From: Acidimicrobiales bacterium
GTDB lineage: Bacteria > Actinomycetota > Acidimicrobiia > Acidimicrobiales > Iamiaceae
Direction of reading: 5' to 3'
DNA length: 64,000 nucleotides
Assembly (NCBI GenBank): GCA_030447445.1
Contig: JAUJOW010000004.1
Span: 66,071 to 130,070, forward strand
Shown here: positions 35,041 through 43,763 of the stretch, in pieces
Layout: each line of letters starts with the position of its first letter
Numbering within the stretch: position 1 is the first letter of the stretch
Program-made: the position numbers and the translations under genes
Notes under the pieces: generated by a model
Told to the model about the DNA's origin: nothing
Database searches by the model: none
The model's input: only the letters and a program-made list of their open reading frames with translations

Positions 35041-35478
35041 GTGGCGAGTTGCGCCTTCTGCCGGATCGTGGCCGGCGACGCGCCCGCACACGTCGTGCTC
35101 GACGACGACGTGGCCCTGGCCTTCCTCGACGTCCGCCCGCTCTTCCCGGGCCACACGCTGCTCGTGCCCAGGGCCCACCACGAGACGCTCGTGGACCTCC
35201 CGCCCGAGCTCGTCGAGCCCTTGTTCGCCCGGGCCCGGCTCCTGGCCGGGGCCATGGAACACACCATGGCCGCTGCCGGCAGCTTCGTGGCCGTGAACAA
35301 CCGGGTCAGCCAGAGCGTGCCCCACCTGCACGTCCACGTGGTGCCCCGCCGACCGAAGGACGGCCTGCGAGGGTTCTTCTGGCCCCGCACCCGCTACGCC
35401 GATGAGGCTGATGCCGCCGCCGTGGCCGCCCGCCTCCGCGCCGGGCTGGCCGGGTCGGATCCGACCCCTCCCCGGTGA
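35041..35478 (+). CDS. HIT-family nucleotide hydrolase/transferase
   Basis: 145 residues. N-terminal CAFCRIVAGDAPAHVV (with the CxxC seen in many HIT proteins) and the catalytic HLHVHVVPR histidine triad preceded by NNRVSQSVP. Acts on AMP-linked substrates such as Ap4A or adenosine phosphoramidates. GTG start 4 nt after the upstream stop. Confidence 0.9.
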   Translation: MASCAFCRIVAGDAPAHVVLDDDVALAFLDVRPLFPGHTLLVPRAHHETLVDLPPELVEPLFARARLLAGAMEHTMAAAGSFVAVNNRVSQSVPHLHVHVVPRRPKDGLRGFFWPRTRYADEADAAAVAARLRAGLAGSDPTPPR

Positions 35479-35542
35479 CCGGAGCACCACAGGCCCGCAG
35501 GTATGCTCGCCGCGCTCGAAGCCCCGAGACGTCAGGCGAAGC

Positions 35543-37033
35543 ATGCCCTCCGATCCAGCCCGCCCGGACCACGAGGTCGTGATCATCGGGGCCGGCCCGG
35601 CCGGCCTCACGGCGGCCTTCGAGCTCAACCGGCGCGGCGTCACCCCGACCGTCCTGGAGGCGACGAGCGCCGTCGGTGGGATCAGCCAGACCGTCGAGCG
35701 GGACGGCTGGCGCTTCGACATCGGCGGCCACCGCTTCTTCACCAAGGTGAAGGAGGTGGAGGCCTTCTGGCACGAGATCCTCCCCGACGAGGATTTCCTC
35801 CTGCGCCCCCGGATGAGCCGGATCTTCTACGAAGGCAAGTACTACGACTACCCGCTCAAGCCGGTCAACGTCCTCAGGAACCTCGGCTTCTTCGAGGCCG
35901 TCCGCTGCATCCTGTCCTACGTGTGGGCCCGTGTCCGCCCGCCCAAGGACCAGCGGTTCCTCGAAGGGTGGATCTCGGCCCGCTTCGGCACGCGCCTCTA
36001 CCACCACCTCTTCAAGAGCTACAACGAGAAGCTCTGGGGCCGGCCGGCCTCGGACATCTCCGCCGACTTCGCCGCCCAGCGCATCAAGAACCTCACCCTC
36101 CTCAACGCCATGACCACGGCACTGAAGCCGAAGCGCAACCAGAAGGAGATCACCACCCTCATCGAGGAGTTCCAATACCCGAAGTACGGGCCGGGGATGA
36201 TGTGGGAGGCCTGTCGCGACAAGGTCGAGGCGCAGGGCACCAAGGTGGTCATGCGGGCACCGGTGACGAAGATCCGTCACGAGGGGGGCAAGGCCGTCGC
36301 CGTCGTCACCGAGACCGACGGCGTCGAGACGACCTACCCGTGCACAGCGGTGATCTCGTCGATGCCGTTCCCGACGCTGCTCCGCTCGATGGATCCTCGG
36401 CCCGACGACGCCGTGCTCGGGGCCGCCGACGGCCTCACGTTCCGCGACTTCCTCACCATCGCGCTCGTCGTACCGGCCAAGTACTCCTTTCCGGACAACT
36501 GGATCTACATCCACTCGCCCAAGGTCAAGGTCGGCCGCATCCAGAACTTCGGGTCCTGGTCGCCGTTCCTCATCAAGGAGGGCCGTACGTGCCTGGGCAT
36601 GGAGTACTTCGTCTTCGAGGGTGACGAGTACTGGGAGATGCTCGACGAGGACCTCGTCGAGCTCGGCAAGCGCGAGCTCGAGACCCTCGGCCTCGTCGAA
36701 GCTGACAAGGTCGAGGCCGGCTACGTCGTGCGCATGCCGAAGGCGTACCCGGTCTACGACGAGAACTACAAGGCGAACGTCGACGTCCTCCGGGGCTGGC
36801 TCGCCGAGCACGCATCGAACGTCCATCCCGTCGGCCGCAACGGGATGCACAAGTACAACAACCAGGACCACTCGATGTTCACCGCCATGCTCACCGTGGA
36901 GAACATCGTCGAGGGCACCACCCACGACATCTGGTCGGTCAACGTCGAGGAGGAGTACCACGAGGAGGCCGCCGCCGAGGGCCCCGAGGACGGCGGCCTC
37001 GACGACGTCGAACCGGTGCCCGAGACGGCCTGA
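35543..37033 (+). CDS. FAD-dependent oxidoreductase, UGM/amine-oxidase-like
   Basis: 496 residues. N-terminal FAD motif VVIIGAGPAGLTAAFELNRRG with VLEATSAVGGISQTV, DIGGHRFFTK, and a C-terminal FAD-facing GRNGMHKYNNQDHSMFTAM. The GGxRF-like wording and the KYNNQDHS block resemble UDP-galactopyranose mutase-like or protoporphyrinogen-type FAD proteins often annotated near cell-wall sugar genes. Ends in an acidic tail. ATG at 35543; weak Shine-Dalgarno. No sugar-nucleotide genes lie nearby, so the substrate is unknown. Confidence 0.82.
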   Translation: MPSDPARPDHEVVIIGAGPAGLTAAFELNRRGVTPTVLEATSAVGGISQTVERDGWRFDIGGHRFFTKVKEVEAFWHEILPDEDFLLRPRMSRIFYEGKYYDYPLKPVNVLRNLGFFEAVRCILSYVWARVRPPKDQRFLEGWISARFGTRLYHHLFKSYNEKLWGRPASDISADFAAQRIKNLTLLNAMTTALKPKRNQKEITTLIEEFQYPKYGPGMMWEACRDKVEAQGTKVVMRAPVTKIRHEGGKAVAVVTETDGVETTYPCTAVISSMPFPTLLRSMDPRPDDAVLGAADGLTFRDFLTIALVVPAKYSFPDNWIYIHSPKVKVGRIQNFGSWSPFLIKEGRTCLGMEYFVFEGDEYWEMLDEDLVELGKRELETLGLVEADKVEAGYVVRMPKAYPVYDENYKANVDVLRGWLAEHASNVHPVGRNGMHKYNNQDHSMFTAMLTVENIVEGTTHDIWSVNVEEEYHEEAAAEGPEDGGLDDVEPVPETA

Positions 37034-37314
37034 GTGCAGTGGCGGCTGTACACGCCGCGTTCCTCGGCCAGCCCGCATCGTGCCGCTGCCCTGCCGCTCG
37101 GGGAAGGCTGCCGAGGTGCGTTTCCCGGAAACCCCATCATGGGGTGCTCAGCGGGGTAGCCCGACCGTCTTCGGCGCCACCGGGCGACCATCGTCGAGGT
37201 CAAGAAGTCGAATGGCGGAGGGAGCCGACACCCAGCTCCTTATGGAGAACGCAAGCGGGCCGGCACCGGAAGACATAGCCGTGCTCCACGAGCGACGCGC
37301 CGACGACGCATCAC

Positions 37315-37563
37315 CTAAGGGGTCCCCGGTAGGTGGTCCGGATATCCCGCATGGACTAGGTCCTCGACGCTGAGCTCTGTGTCTTCGAGTACGTCGTGGA
37401 GTACCGCTGCGATCTGCTCGTCGGGCTCTCGCAGCCTGAGCATGACCCGCAGCGGATGGAAGATGTACGGCTCGCGCTCCGGAGACGGGTAACGCTGACC
37501 GCGATGCGCGTTCGCCGCCAAGGCGATCGCGTCCTCCACCGTCGGCGTCAGCGGCAAGCGTAC
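37315..37563 (-). pseudogene. HD-domain (RelA/SpoT-like hydrolase) fragment
   Basis: About 82 residues of a metal-dependent HD phosphohydrolase: VEDAIALAANAHRGQRYPSP, FHPLRVMLRLR, and AAVLHDVLEDTELSVEDL with the HD pair. Full proteins of this kind run on for another 50-100 residues; here a TAG follows GYPDHLPGTP. No good start codon (a GTG at 37539 or TTG near 37557 at best). It may be a decayed gene or a minimal HD protein. It is divergent from the flavin split-barrel gene. The 281 bp between 37033 and 37315 holds nothing I recognise. Confidence 0.5.
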
Positions 37564-37592
37564 GTCCGTGCGATGGTGGCAGGATCGCGAAC

Positions 37593-38066
37593 GTGCGGGC
37601 TCCGTTCGACGTGCACGCCTTCCTCGACGAACCACTCCGGCCCGCGCAGGTCGCCGCGGTGAGTCCGTCATCGTTGCCGTTGCTCGGCAGCATGTGGTTC
37701 CTGTTCGAGCAGGGCAGATTCTGGCTGTCGAGCCGGATCGGTAGCCCGATCCTCGTCGCGCTCGGAGCGGGTAGTGAGGTGGCACTAATCGTCGACGACT
37801 TCTCGCCGCCGACCAGCATCCGCCAAGTGCGGGTGCGCGGCCCAGCGGCGATCGCAGCGCACGACCCCGACCGCGTTGTTCAGATCTACCGCCGCTACCT
37901 CGGTGACAGCCGGGAGGCGTGGCCGCCACAGTTCACGGACCGGCCCGAAGATCGCACTTTCGCTCTGTGGACAGTGACACCTCGTCGCGGCCTTGCGGTG
38001 ACTTTCCCAGGGTTCGAGCCACACGAGGTGCGGTGGGACTCCAAAGGTGAGAGCCCGCTCTCGTAG
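37593..38066 (+). CDS. Pyridoxamine-phosphate-oxidase-like (flavin split-barrel) protein
   Basis: 157 residues. MRAPFDVHAFLDEPLRPAQV, then FEQGRFWLSSRIGSPILVAL and the barrel strand RQVRVRGPAAIAAHD, ending in LWTVTPRRGLAVTFPGFEP. This matches the small FMN- or F420-binding split-barrel group. GTG start with AGGA 8 nt upstream. Base composition here is lower in GC than in the flanks, with codons such as GTA and TTG in use. Confidence 0.68.
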   Translation: MRAPFDVHAFLDEPLRPAQVAAVSPSSLPLLGSMWFLFEQGRFWLSSRIGSPILVALGAGSEVALIVDDFSPPTSIRQVRVRGPAAIAAHDPDRVVQIYRRYLGDSREAWPPQFTDRPEDRTFALWTVTPRRGLAVTFPGFEPHEVRWDSKGESPLS

Positions 38067-38134
38067 CCCGGGTTTCGCACGACCCCGGGCTGGTTCTCGC
38101 TGTGCGAGCGCCGACTCGCAGCGGTTGCAAGCCG

Positions 38135-38362
38135 CTACACCTCGAACGAGACGTCGCTGAGCCGTCGGACCGCTTGGTCTTCGCCGTCGAACGTGATGCT
38201 CGTGCCGGAGGCCGCGTCCTCCGAGCCACAGCACGATCTCGTCCGTAGAACCGCTGGCAACGACTCACCATCCGCAGCGGCAACCTCGACCAACTTCTCC
38301 ACGAACTCATCGATGTCGAGCGCTACGTCGCCGCAGTCGTCGCGGCGTCCCGTCGAGCTCAC
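38135..38362 (-). CDS. Small acidic hypothetical protein (75 residues)
   Basis: Reads VSSTGRRDDCGDVALDIDEF..., with FVEKLVEVAAADGE and a CC pair (RSCCGSEDAASG). No domain recognised. GTG start without clear Shine-Dalgarno. It sits in the 400 bp between the split-barrel and HNH genes, where nothing else is seen. May be a remnant. Confidence 0.35.
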   Translation of the reverse strand: MSSTGRRDDCGDVALDIDEFVEKLVEVAAADGESLPAVLRTRSCCGSEDAASGTSITFDGEDQAVRRLSDVSFEV

Positions 38363-38465
38363 AAGGGTCGCGAGACGACCTCGACACTTGCGTTCCCCAA
38401 TGAGCGCGCCACATGGAGCTAGCTGCGACGACCGCCTTCGGCGGTCACTGTCATACCCCCTGTTT

Positions 38466-39698
38466 ATGGTTGTGGCAAGTCCTATGGAATGTCTTGTCAC
38501 TCCTCTCCGGCAAGCGGTCGACGGGTTGCAGTCGATCGACGCCTCCACGCTGTGCGATGAGGAGCTGTCGGGGTTGTTGGTGGACCTGCACACCCAGTCG
38601 GCCCGCCTGGACGCGGTCCGGGTGGAGCTGATCGGGGCCTGGGATGGCCGCCGGGCCTGGTCGACCGATGGGGCCAAGTCCGCCGCCGCCTGGCTGGCTC
38701 ACCGCACCCACCAGCCCCGCGGGGCCTTGAACGGGGAGGTCCGCCTGGCCCGCCGGCTCCGCGGGATGCCCGCCACCGCCGCTGCGTTGGCGGCCGGTGA
38801 CATCTCCCGCGACCACGCCGACCGGCTGGCCCGAGCCAACCGGCCCGGCCTGGAAGCCGCCTTCGCCCGCGACGAGGAGATGCTGGTCGGCTATGCCACC
38901 GAGCTGGACTGGTCCGGCTTCGCTCGAGCCGTGGCCTACTGGGAACAACTGGCTGCCCCCGAAGACACCGAAGCCGACGCCCAGTCCCAGCGTGACGCCC
39001 GCCGGGCCCACTGCTCGCAGACCCTGGCCGGCACCTGGGTATTGGATGCCCTCCTCGACCCTGTTGGTGGAGCCATCTTCAACGAGACGCTCACCGGGAT
39101 CGAAGCCGAACTGTTCGCCGCCGACTGGGCCGCCGCCAAGGCCGACCACGGTGACGAGGTCACCGTCGACACGCTGGCCCGCACGCCGGCGCAGCGGCGA
39201 GCCGATGCCCTGGTGGAGATGGCCGCCCGGGCCCGCACCGCCCCCGCCGACGGGTGCCGTCCCCGACCGTTGATCACCGCCCTGGTCGACTACCCGACCC
39301 TCACCGGGCGGGTCTGCGAACTGGCCAACGGCACCATCATCGCCCCCGGCACCCTGGCCGGCCTGCTCAGCGAGGCCGACATCGAGCGCATCGTGTTCAA
39401 CGGCTCGTCCCGGGTCATCGACGTCGGCCGCCGGAGTCGGTTCTTCACCGGGGCCCTCCGCCGAGCCATCCAGGTCCGGGACCGGCACTGCACCTGGCCC
39501 GGCTGTGACACCCCTGCCCACCGGTGCGAGGTCGACCACGTGATCCCCTACACCGACGGCGGGGACACCACCCAGGACAACGGCACCCTCCTCTGCCCCT
39601 ACCACCACCGCCACGGCCACCGACGAAGCAGAGCGGACCCGACCGCACGACACGACGACGACCCCGATCACCCACCGGACGACACCGCCACCGAATAG
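38466..39698 (+). CDS. DUF222/HNH endonuclease (13E12 repeat family)
   Basis: 410 residues: N-terminal DUF222 (ELSGLLVDLHTQSARLDAVR, AAWLAHRTHQPRGAL) and a C-terminal HNH nuclease with CTWPGCDTPAHRCEVDHVIPY and LLCPYHHRHGH. This family is multicopy in many actinobacteria, often in variable regions, and may be a mobile or selfish element. Start uncertain: ATG at 38466 or 38484, neither with a good Shine-Dalgarno. It is convergent with the tailed WS/DGAT gene, 4 nt between stops. Confidence 0.9.
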   Translation: MVVASPMECLVTPLRQAVDGLQSIDASTLCDEELSGLLVDLHTQSARLDAVRVELIGAWDGRRAWSTDGAKSAAAWLAHRTHQPRGALNGEVRLARRLRGMPATAAALAAGDISRDHADRLARANRPGLEAAFARDEEMLVGYATELDWSGFARAVAYWEQLAAPEDTEADAQSQRDARRAHCSQTLAGTWVLDALLDPVGGAIFNETLTGIEAELFAADWAAAKADHGDEVTVDTLARTPAQRRADALVEMAARARTAPADGCRPRPLITALVDYPTLTGRVCELANGTIIAPGTLAGLLSEADIERIVFNGSSRVIDVGRRSRFFTGALRRAIQVRDRHCTWPGCDTPAHRCEVDHVIPYTDGGDTTQDNGTLLCPYHHRHGHRRSRADPTARHDDDPDHPPDDTATE

Positions 39699-39702
39699 CG
39701 AG

Positions 39703-41646
39703 CTACGTCGTCTCTGAGGCCGCCGCCGCCTTCTTCCTCGTCCTCGCTGACGTCCTCGTTGTCGTCGTCTTCTTGGCTGACCGGGCTGGCCGCGTCGACG
39801 ACTTCTTCGCCGCCCCGGACGCCTTTGCCGTCGACGACTTCTTCGCCGCCCCGGACGCCTTTGCCGTCGCCGTCTTCTTGGTCGCCCCGGACGCCTTTGC
39901 CGTCGCCGTCTTCTTGGCCGACCGGGCTGGCCTCGTCGTCGTCTTCTTGGTCGTCCCGGCCGCCCTTGCCGTCGACTTCGGCTTGGCCGACCGGGCTGGA
40001 CTCTTTGACATCTTCTTGGACGGCGGAGCTGCCTTCGCCGCCATTCTCTTGGACGGACCGGCCACCTTGGCCTTCCTGGCCGCTCTGGCCGGCGGGGCCA
40101 CCTCGCCGTTCGACGCCGGGCCCGACGCCGATGCCGTGGCGGCGGCGACGCCATTGTTGGCCGGCTCGCCGGTGCCGACATCAGCGGCCGTCGACACCCC
40201 CGGCGTGGCGGGCTCGGAGCGCTGGCCTGCGCCGGCGGCGGCCCGCTCGGCGGCGGCCGCCGCCTTCGTCAGCTCTTCGAGCGCGTCGCCGAGCGCATCG
40301 GCGATCGACCACACGTCGTCGACCAGCTCGGGGCAGGCGAGGAGGCCGAAGTCGAGGTTGTCCTGGTAGCTCATCACCGTCATGTTGAGCCCGCCGCCGT
40401 CGAAGATGGGACCCATCGGGTAGTTGGCGGTGAGCCGGGCACCGGCCGAGTACAGCGGGAAGGGCGGCCCGGGCACGTTGGAGATGGTCACGTTGAAGAT
40501 CGGCCGGTGGCGGTCCGCCATGCGGGTGCGGGAGTAGAGCCGCACGGCGCGTGAGAACACGGCCGGGGCCGCGAACTCGGCCCAGTCGGTCAGTGTGTCG
40601 GCCCCGATGGCTTGCTGCTGGTCCTTGGCGTGGCGCATGCCCTCGTGGATGGCGCCAAGGCGCTCCACGGGGTCGTCGACGTCGGTGGCCAGCGAGGCCA
40701 GCATCGAGGAGACCCGGTTGCCCATGGCCGCCTTCTCGCTCTCGGCCCGCACCGACACCGGCACCATGGCCACGAGGGGCCGGTCGAGCTCCTCGCCCCG
40801 CTCATCGAAGTAGCGCCGCAGGGCGCCGGCGCAGAGGGCCAGCACCACGTCGTTCACGGTGGCGCCGAAGGCGTTCTTGACCCGCTTGACCTCCGACAGC
40901 GACAGCGTGGTCATGGCGTAGCTGCGATGGGGGGTGAGGGCGGCGTTGATCGACGTGCGAGGGGCGGAGAACGGCGCCGGCGGCGGGGCGGCGTCGGGCT
41001 GGCGGTTCGCGCTGCGCAGGTTCAGCGCCGTGGCCACCGTGCGCCGGACGGTCTTGGCCGCTCGCAGCGGTTGGCGGGCCAGGGAGTTGAGCGCGTAGCC
41101 GATCAGCTCCGGGTCGCTCGGCACCCGGTCCGGTCGCCACGGCTGCTCGGGCGGAGGCACCTCCGCGACCTCGGGGGTGAGGTCGAAGAGGGCGACCGTC
41201 AGCTCGTTGCCCGACGCGCCGTCGATGGCGGCGTGGTGGACCTTCGAGAGCGTGGCGACGTAGCCGTGCTCGAGGCCTTCGATGACCCACATCTCCCACA
41301 GCGGTCGGTTGCGGTCGAGGGGCAGCGAGACGAGATGGGCGGCCAGGTCGGCGAGCTGGCGGCTGTCCCCGGGAGAGGGGACGCCGACGTGACGGACGTG
41401 CCAGTCGAGGTCGAAGTCCGGGTCCTCGATCCACACCGGGTGATGCAACCCGAAGGGCACGGTGGCGAGGCGGCGACGGTAGGGCGGGGCCAGGTGCAGG
41501 CGTTGCCGCAGGAGATCCTTGATCTGGTCGACGGTCCAGCCCGGGCTGCCCGAGGGGTCATAGACGGCGAGCCCGGCCACGTGCATGGGCGAGCTCGGTG
41601 TCTCCATGTAGAGGAACCCGGCGTCGATACCGGTGAGGCGTTGCAT
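39703..41646 (-). CDS. WS/DGAT acyltransferase with histone H1-like lysine tail
   Basis: 647 residues. Residues 1-470 are a standard wax-ester synthase/DGAT: HHAAIDG at His137-Gly143, NDVVLALCAGALRRYF, SNVPGPPFPLYSAG, and PMGPIFDGGGLNMTVMSY. Residues ~473-515 form a neutral Ala/Pro/Gly linker. From ~520 to the end is a Lys/Ala/Ser/Thr-rich tail with KKTATAKASGA-type repeats, like histone H1 or the HupB/PhaF tails that bind DNA. Leaderless layout: TAGCCT (41654-41659, minus strand) ends 7 nt before the ATG. The tail suggests a lipid-droplet protein that also touches the nucleoid; that is inference. Confidence 0.92.
   Translation of the reverse strand: MQRLTGIDAGFLYMETPSSPMHVAGLAVYDPSGSPGWTVDQIKDLLRQRLHLAPPYRRRLATVPFGLHHPVWIEDPDFDLDWHVRHVGVPSPGDSRQLADLAAHLVSLPLDRNRPLWEMWVIEGLEHGYVATLSKVHHAAIDGASGNELTVALFDLTPEVAEVPPPEQPWRPDRVPSDPELIGYALNSLARQPLRAAKTVRRTVATALNLRSANRQPDAAPPPAPFSAPRTSINAALTPHRSYAMTTLSLSEVKRVKNAFGATVNDVVLALCAGALRRYFDERGEELDRPLVAMVPVSVRAESEKAAMGNRVSSMLASLATDVDDPVERLGAIHEGMRHAKDQQQAIGADTLTDWAEFAAPAVFSRAVRLYSRTRMADRHRPIFNVTISNVPGPPFPLYSAGARLTANYPMGPIFDGGGLNMTVMSYQDNLDFGLLACPELVDDVWSIADALGDALEELTKAAAAAERAAAGAGQRSEPATPGVSTAADVGTGEPANNGVAAATASASGPASNGEVAPPARAARKAKVAGPSKRMAAKAAPPSKKMSKSPARSAKPKSTARAAGTTKKTTTRPARSAKKTATAKASGATKKTATAKASGAAKKSSTAKASGAAKKSSTRPARSAKKTTTTRTSARTRKKAAAASETT
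39790..39905 (-). repeat. 36 bp tandem repeat encoding the lysine tail
   Basis: GACGCCTTTGCCGTC recurs at 39818, 39854 and 39890, a 36 bp period that encodes the 12-residue KKTATAKASGA(T/A) unit. Flanking diverged units are visible. Likely length-variable. Confidence 0.8.
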
Positions 41647-41675
41647 GGGGCGCAGGCTATTGCACGTGTCGGCCG

Positions 41676-42341
41676 TCACGCCCCGGCGGGTTGGGACGGC
41701 TCGACCCCGAGCAGCGGGGCACAGGCCTCGAGGCCGTCGATCTCGATGTCGTCCCGGCGGCGACGCTCCCAGTCCTGGCGGTGAAGGGTGAAGCGGAGCT
41801 GTCGGCCGGGGCGGTCCCGCTGGGGTCGCACCTCGTCCCCGTTGGGCCGGTAGCCGAGCGACCGGGTGACGGCGAGCGACGCGGCGTTGTCCTCGAAGGC
41901 GCCGGTCTCGGCCCGCACGGCTCCCAGGCCGGCGAACGCCAGGTGCAGCACCGCCGACCGCATCTCCGTGCCGATCCCCCGTCCCTGGTGGGCGAGGCCG
42001 ACCCACGAGCCGGTGGCGACCGTCCGCAGCAACCGGAACCGGGCGGCGAGCACGTCTTGTTGGCCGACGAGCCGACCGCGCTCCCAGACGCCGAAGGGAA
42101 CGTGCCAGTCCTCCACGGTGAGCGAGGAGCGGACCCGCCAGTGGAACTGCAGCGCCGACCGCTGGAGCTGGGGCCGCTCGGCGTCGGTCCACGCGTTGTT
42201 GAAGGGCATCCGGGCGGGGTCGTGCACGCCGGCCGTGACCAGCTCGCACATCTCGTCCAGGTCGTCGTCGGTGGGCGGCCGCAGCTCCAACCGGGGGGTA
42301 CGGACCCGGAGCGCGAACAGCGGCCACCACTCGGTTCGCAT
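41676..42341 (-). CDS. GNAT-family N-acetyltransferase
   Basis: 221 residues. LRTPRLELRPPTDDD-type start (here VRTPRLELRPPTDDDLDEMC), and the acetyl-CoA pyrophosphate loop WVGLAHQGRGIGTEMRSAVL with GAFEDNAASLAVTRSLGY. This is the RimJ/RimL-like protein/antibiotic acetyltransferase subgroup. Shine-Dalgarno GGGGAG before the ATG. Substrate unknown. It sits 29 nt upstream of the tailed WS/DGAT gene on the same strand. Confidence 0.87.
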   Translation of the reverse strand: MRTEWWPLFALRVRTPRLELRPPTDDDLDEMCELVTAGVHDPARMPFNNAWTDAERPQLQRSALQFHWRVRSSLTVEDWHVPFGVWERGRLVGQQDVLAARFRLLRTVATGSWVGLAHQGRGIGTEMRSAVLHLAFAGLGAVRAETGAFEDNAASLAVTRSLGYRPNGDEVRPQRDRPGRQLRFTLHRQDWERRRRDDIEIDGLEACAPLLGVEPSQPAGA

Positions 42342-42393
42342 CGTTCTCCCCTCGCCCAAGGACCACACGTCCCGGCCCTCGTAGAGTCGCAGG

Positions 42394-43041
42394 GTGGCTT
42401 GGCTCCTTCCACGGATATACGACCGCTGCACCGCTGCCACCGAGGAGGCCTGCTTCCAGGCCTGGAGGGCCGACCTGTTGGCCGACGTGGGCGGCGAGGT
42501 GCTCGAGATCGGGGCCGGCACGGGCCACAACCTGGCCCACTACGGACCCGGCGTCACCCGGCTCGTGGTGACCGACCCCGAGCCGGCCATGCTCGACCGC
42601 CTCCGCAGGAAGCTCTCGGATGTCCCGGTCGCCTCGTCACCGGAGGTTGACCTGGTGGTGCAGCGGGCGTCGGCCGACGCGCTGCCGTTCCCCGATGACT
42701 CCTTCGACGTCGTCGTCGCCACGCTGGTGCTGTGCTCGGTGCCCGACCAGCCCGCCGCCCTGGCCGAGGTGCGGCGGGTCCTGCGCCCCGGCGGCCGTCT
42801 CGTGTTCCTCGAGCACGTCGCCGCCGACGGCCGGCCCCGCCGACTGGCCTGGCAGCACCGGGTGGAGCCCCTGTGGAAGCGGCTGGTCGGCGGTTGCCAC
42901 CTCACCCGCCGTACCGCCGACGCCATTGCCGCGTCGGGTTTCGAGCTGGGCGAGGACGACGTCACCCGGGAGAGCGCCCGCAAGGCTGCCCCCGTGGTGC
43001 GCCCGACCGTGCGCGGCGCCGCCCGCAAGCGGGCCGCCTGA
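42394..43041 (+). CDS. Class I SAM-dependent methyltransferase
   Basis: 215 residues, Methyltransf_11/UbiE-like. SAM motif I VLEIGAGTGHNLAHY, motif II VVTDPEPAML, PFPDDSFDVVVATLVLCSV, and LRPGGRLVFLEHV. The N-terminal IYDRCTAATEE and the HLTRRTADAI stretch resemble phospholipid- or methyltransferase-type 11 proteins. Basic C-terminus (RGAARKRAA). GTG start 6 nt after TAGAGT. Substrate unknown. Confidence 0.87.
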   Translation: MAWLLPRIYDRCTAATEEACFQAWRADLLADVGGEVLEIGAGTGHNLAHYGPGVTRLVVTDPEPAMLDRLRRKLSDVPVASSPEVDLVVQRASADALPFPDDSFDVVVATLVLCSVPDQPAALAEVRRVLRPGGRLVFLEHVAADGRPRRLAWQHRVEPLWKRLVGGCHLTRRTADAIAASGFELGEDDVTRESARKAAPVVRPTVRGAARKRAA

Positions 43042-43059
43042 GCGCCGAAGATCGGCGGT

Positions 43060-43284
43060 TCAGCCCTCCAGGCGCAGGGTCGGCTGGCCGTCGGCCACGA
43101 CGAGGGTGGCGGGGACCCCGAGGAGGTCGAGCGCGTCCCGGCCCGTGCCCGTGGCCGACATCGACACCACCTCGCCCTTGTGGGGTCCGCCGAGCACGGT
43201 GACGTCGAGGGCGACCACCGAGCCGTCGTCGCTGGCGGCCTCGGCATCGACGACGATGGCGTCGTAGGTGCCGTCCTCGAGCAT
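43060..43284 (-). CDS. Small hypothetical protein (74 residues)
   Basis: MLEDGTYDAIVVDAEAAS, then VVALDVTVLGGPHKGEVVSM and VPATLVVADGQP. Its beta-rich pattern suggests an OB-like or SH3-like fold. No family recognised, but codon use and the convergent spacing to the methyltransferase look genuine. Confidence 0.62.
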   Translation of the reverse strand: MLEDGTYDAIVVDAEAASDDGSVVALDVTVLGGPHKGEVVSMSATGTGRDALDLLGVPATLVVADGQPTLRLEG

Positions 43285-43423
43285 CGCTGGAGCCTTGCCG
43301 AGGCCGGTGTGACGGGCAAGCACCACGGCCCATCCGCGCTCGTACCCGCCGGGCCGGTGATGATGGGGCGGACGTCGCCGATGACGGCGTCTCGAACACA
43401 CGAAACATCCCAGGAGGTTGGCT

Positions 43424-43741
43424 GTGGCCACCATGTCCAAGGCGGATCTGATCGCACAGGTGGCGGCCCAGGCCGGCGCCGACAAGTCCACCACCGCCGC
43501 CGTTCTCAAGGCCTTCGAGGACACCGTGACGGCGGCGGTGAAGAAGGGCGACAAGGTGATGCTCACCGGTTTCCTGTCCTTCGAGCGCCAGGCCCGCAAG
43601 GCCGGTACCGGCCGCAACCCCCAGACCGGCCAGAGCATCAAGGTCAAGGCCAAGAAGGTGCCCCGGGTGGCCGCCGGCGCCGGGTTCAAGAAGATCGTCA
43701 ACGGCGAGGCTCCCGCCCCGAAGCTGGCCCGGGTCAAGTAG
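43424..43741 (+). CDS. hup: HU nucleoid-associated protein, no lysine tail
   Basis: 105 residues. MSKADLIAQVAAQAG, the FLSFERQARKAGTGRNPQTGQ DNA-binding arm (RNPQTG), then AKKVPRVAAGAGFKKIV. HU bends and compacts DNA as a dimer. Actinobacterial HupB often carries a ~100-residue Lys/Ala/Pro tail; this copy stops after the core with only a short end. Start is the GTG at 43424 because AGGAGG is 6 nt upstream; the ATG at 43433 is 15 nt from it. Confidence 0.93.
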   Translation: MATMSKADLIAQVAAQAGADKSTTAAVLKAFEDTVTAAVKKGDKVMLTGFLSFERQARKAGTGRNPQTGQSIKVKAKKVPRVAAGAGFKKIVNGEAPAPKLARVK

Positions 43742-43763
43742 CGATCCCCGCCAGACTGGCGGT

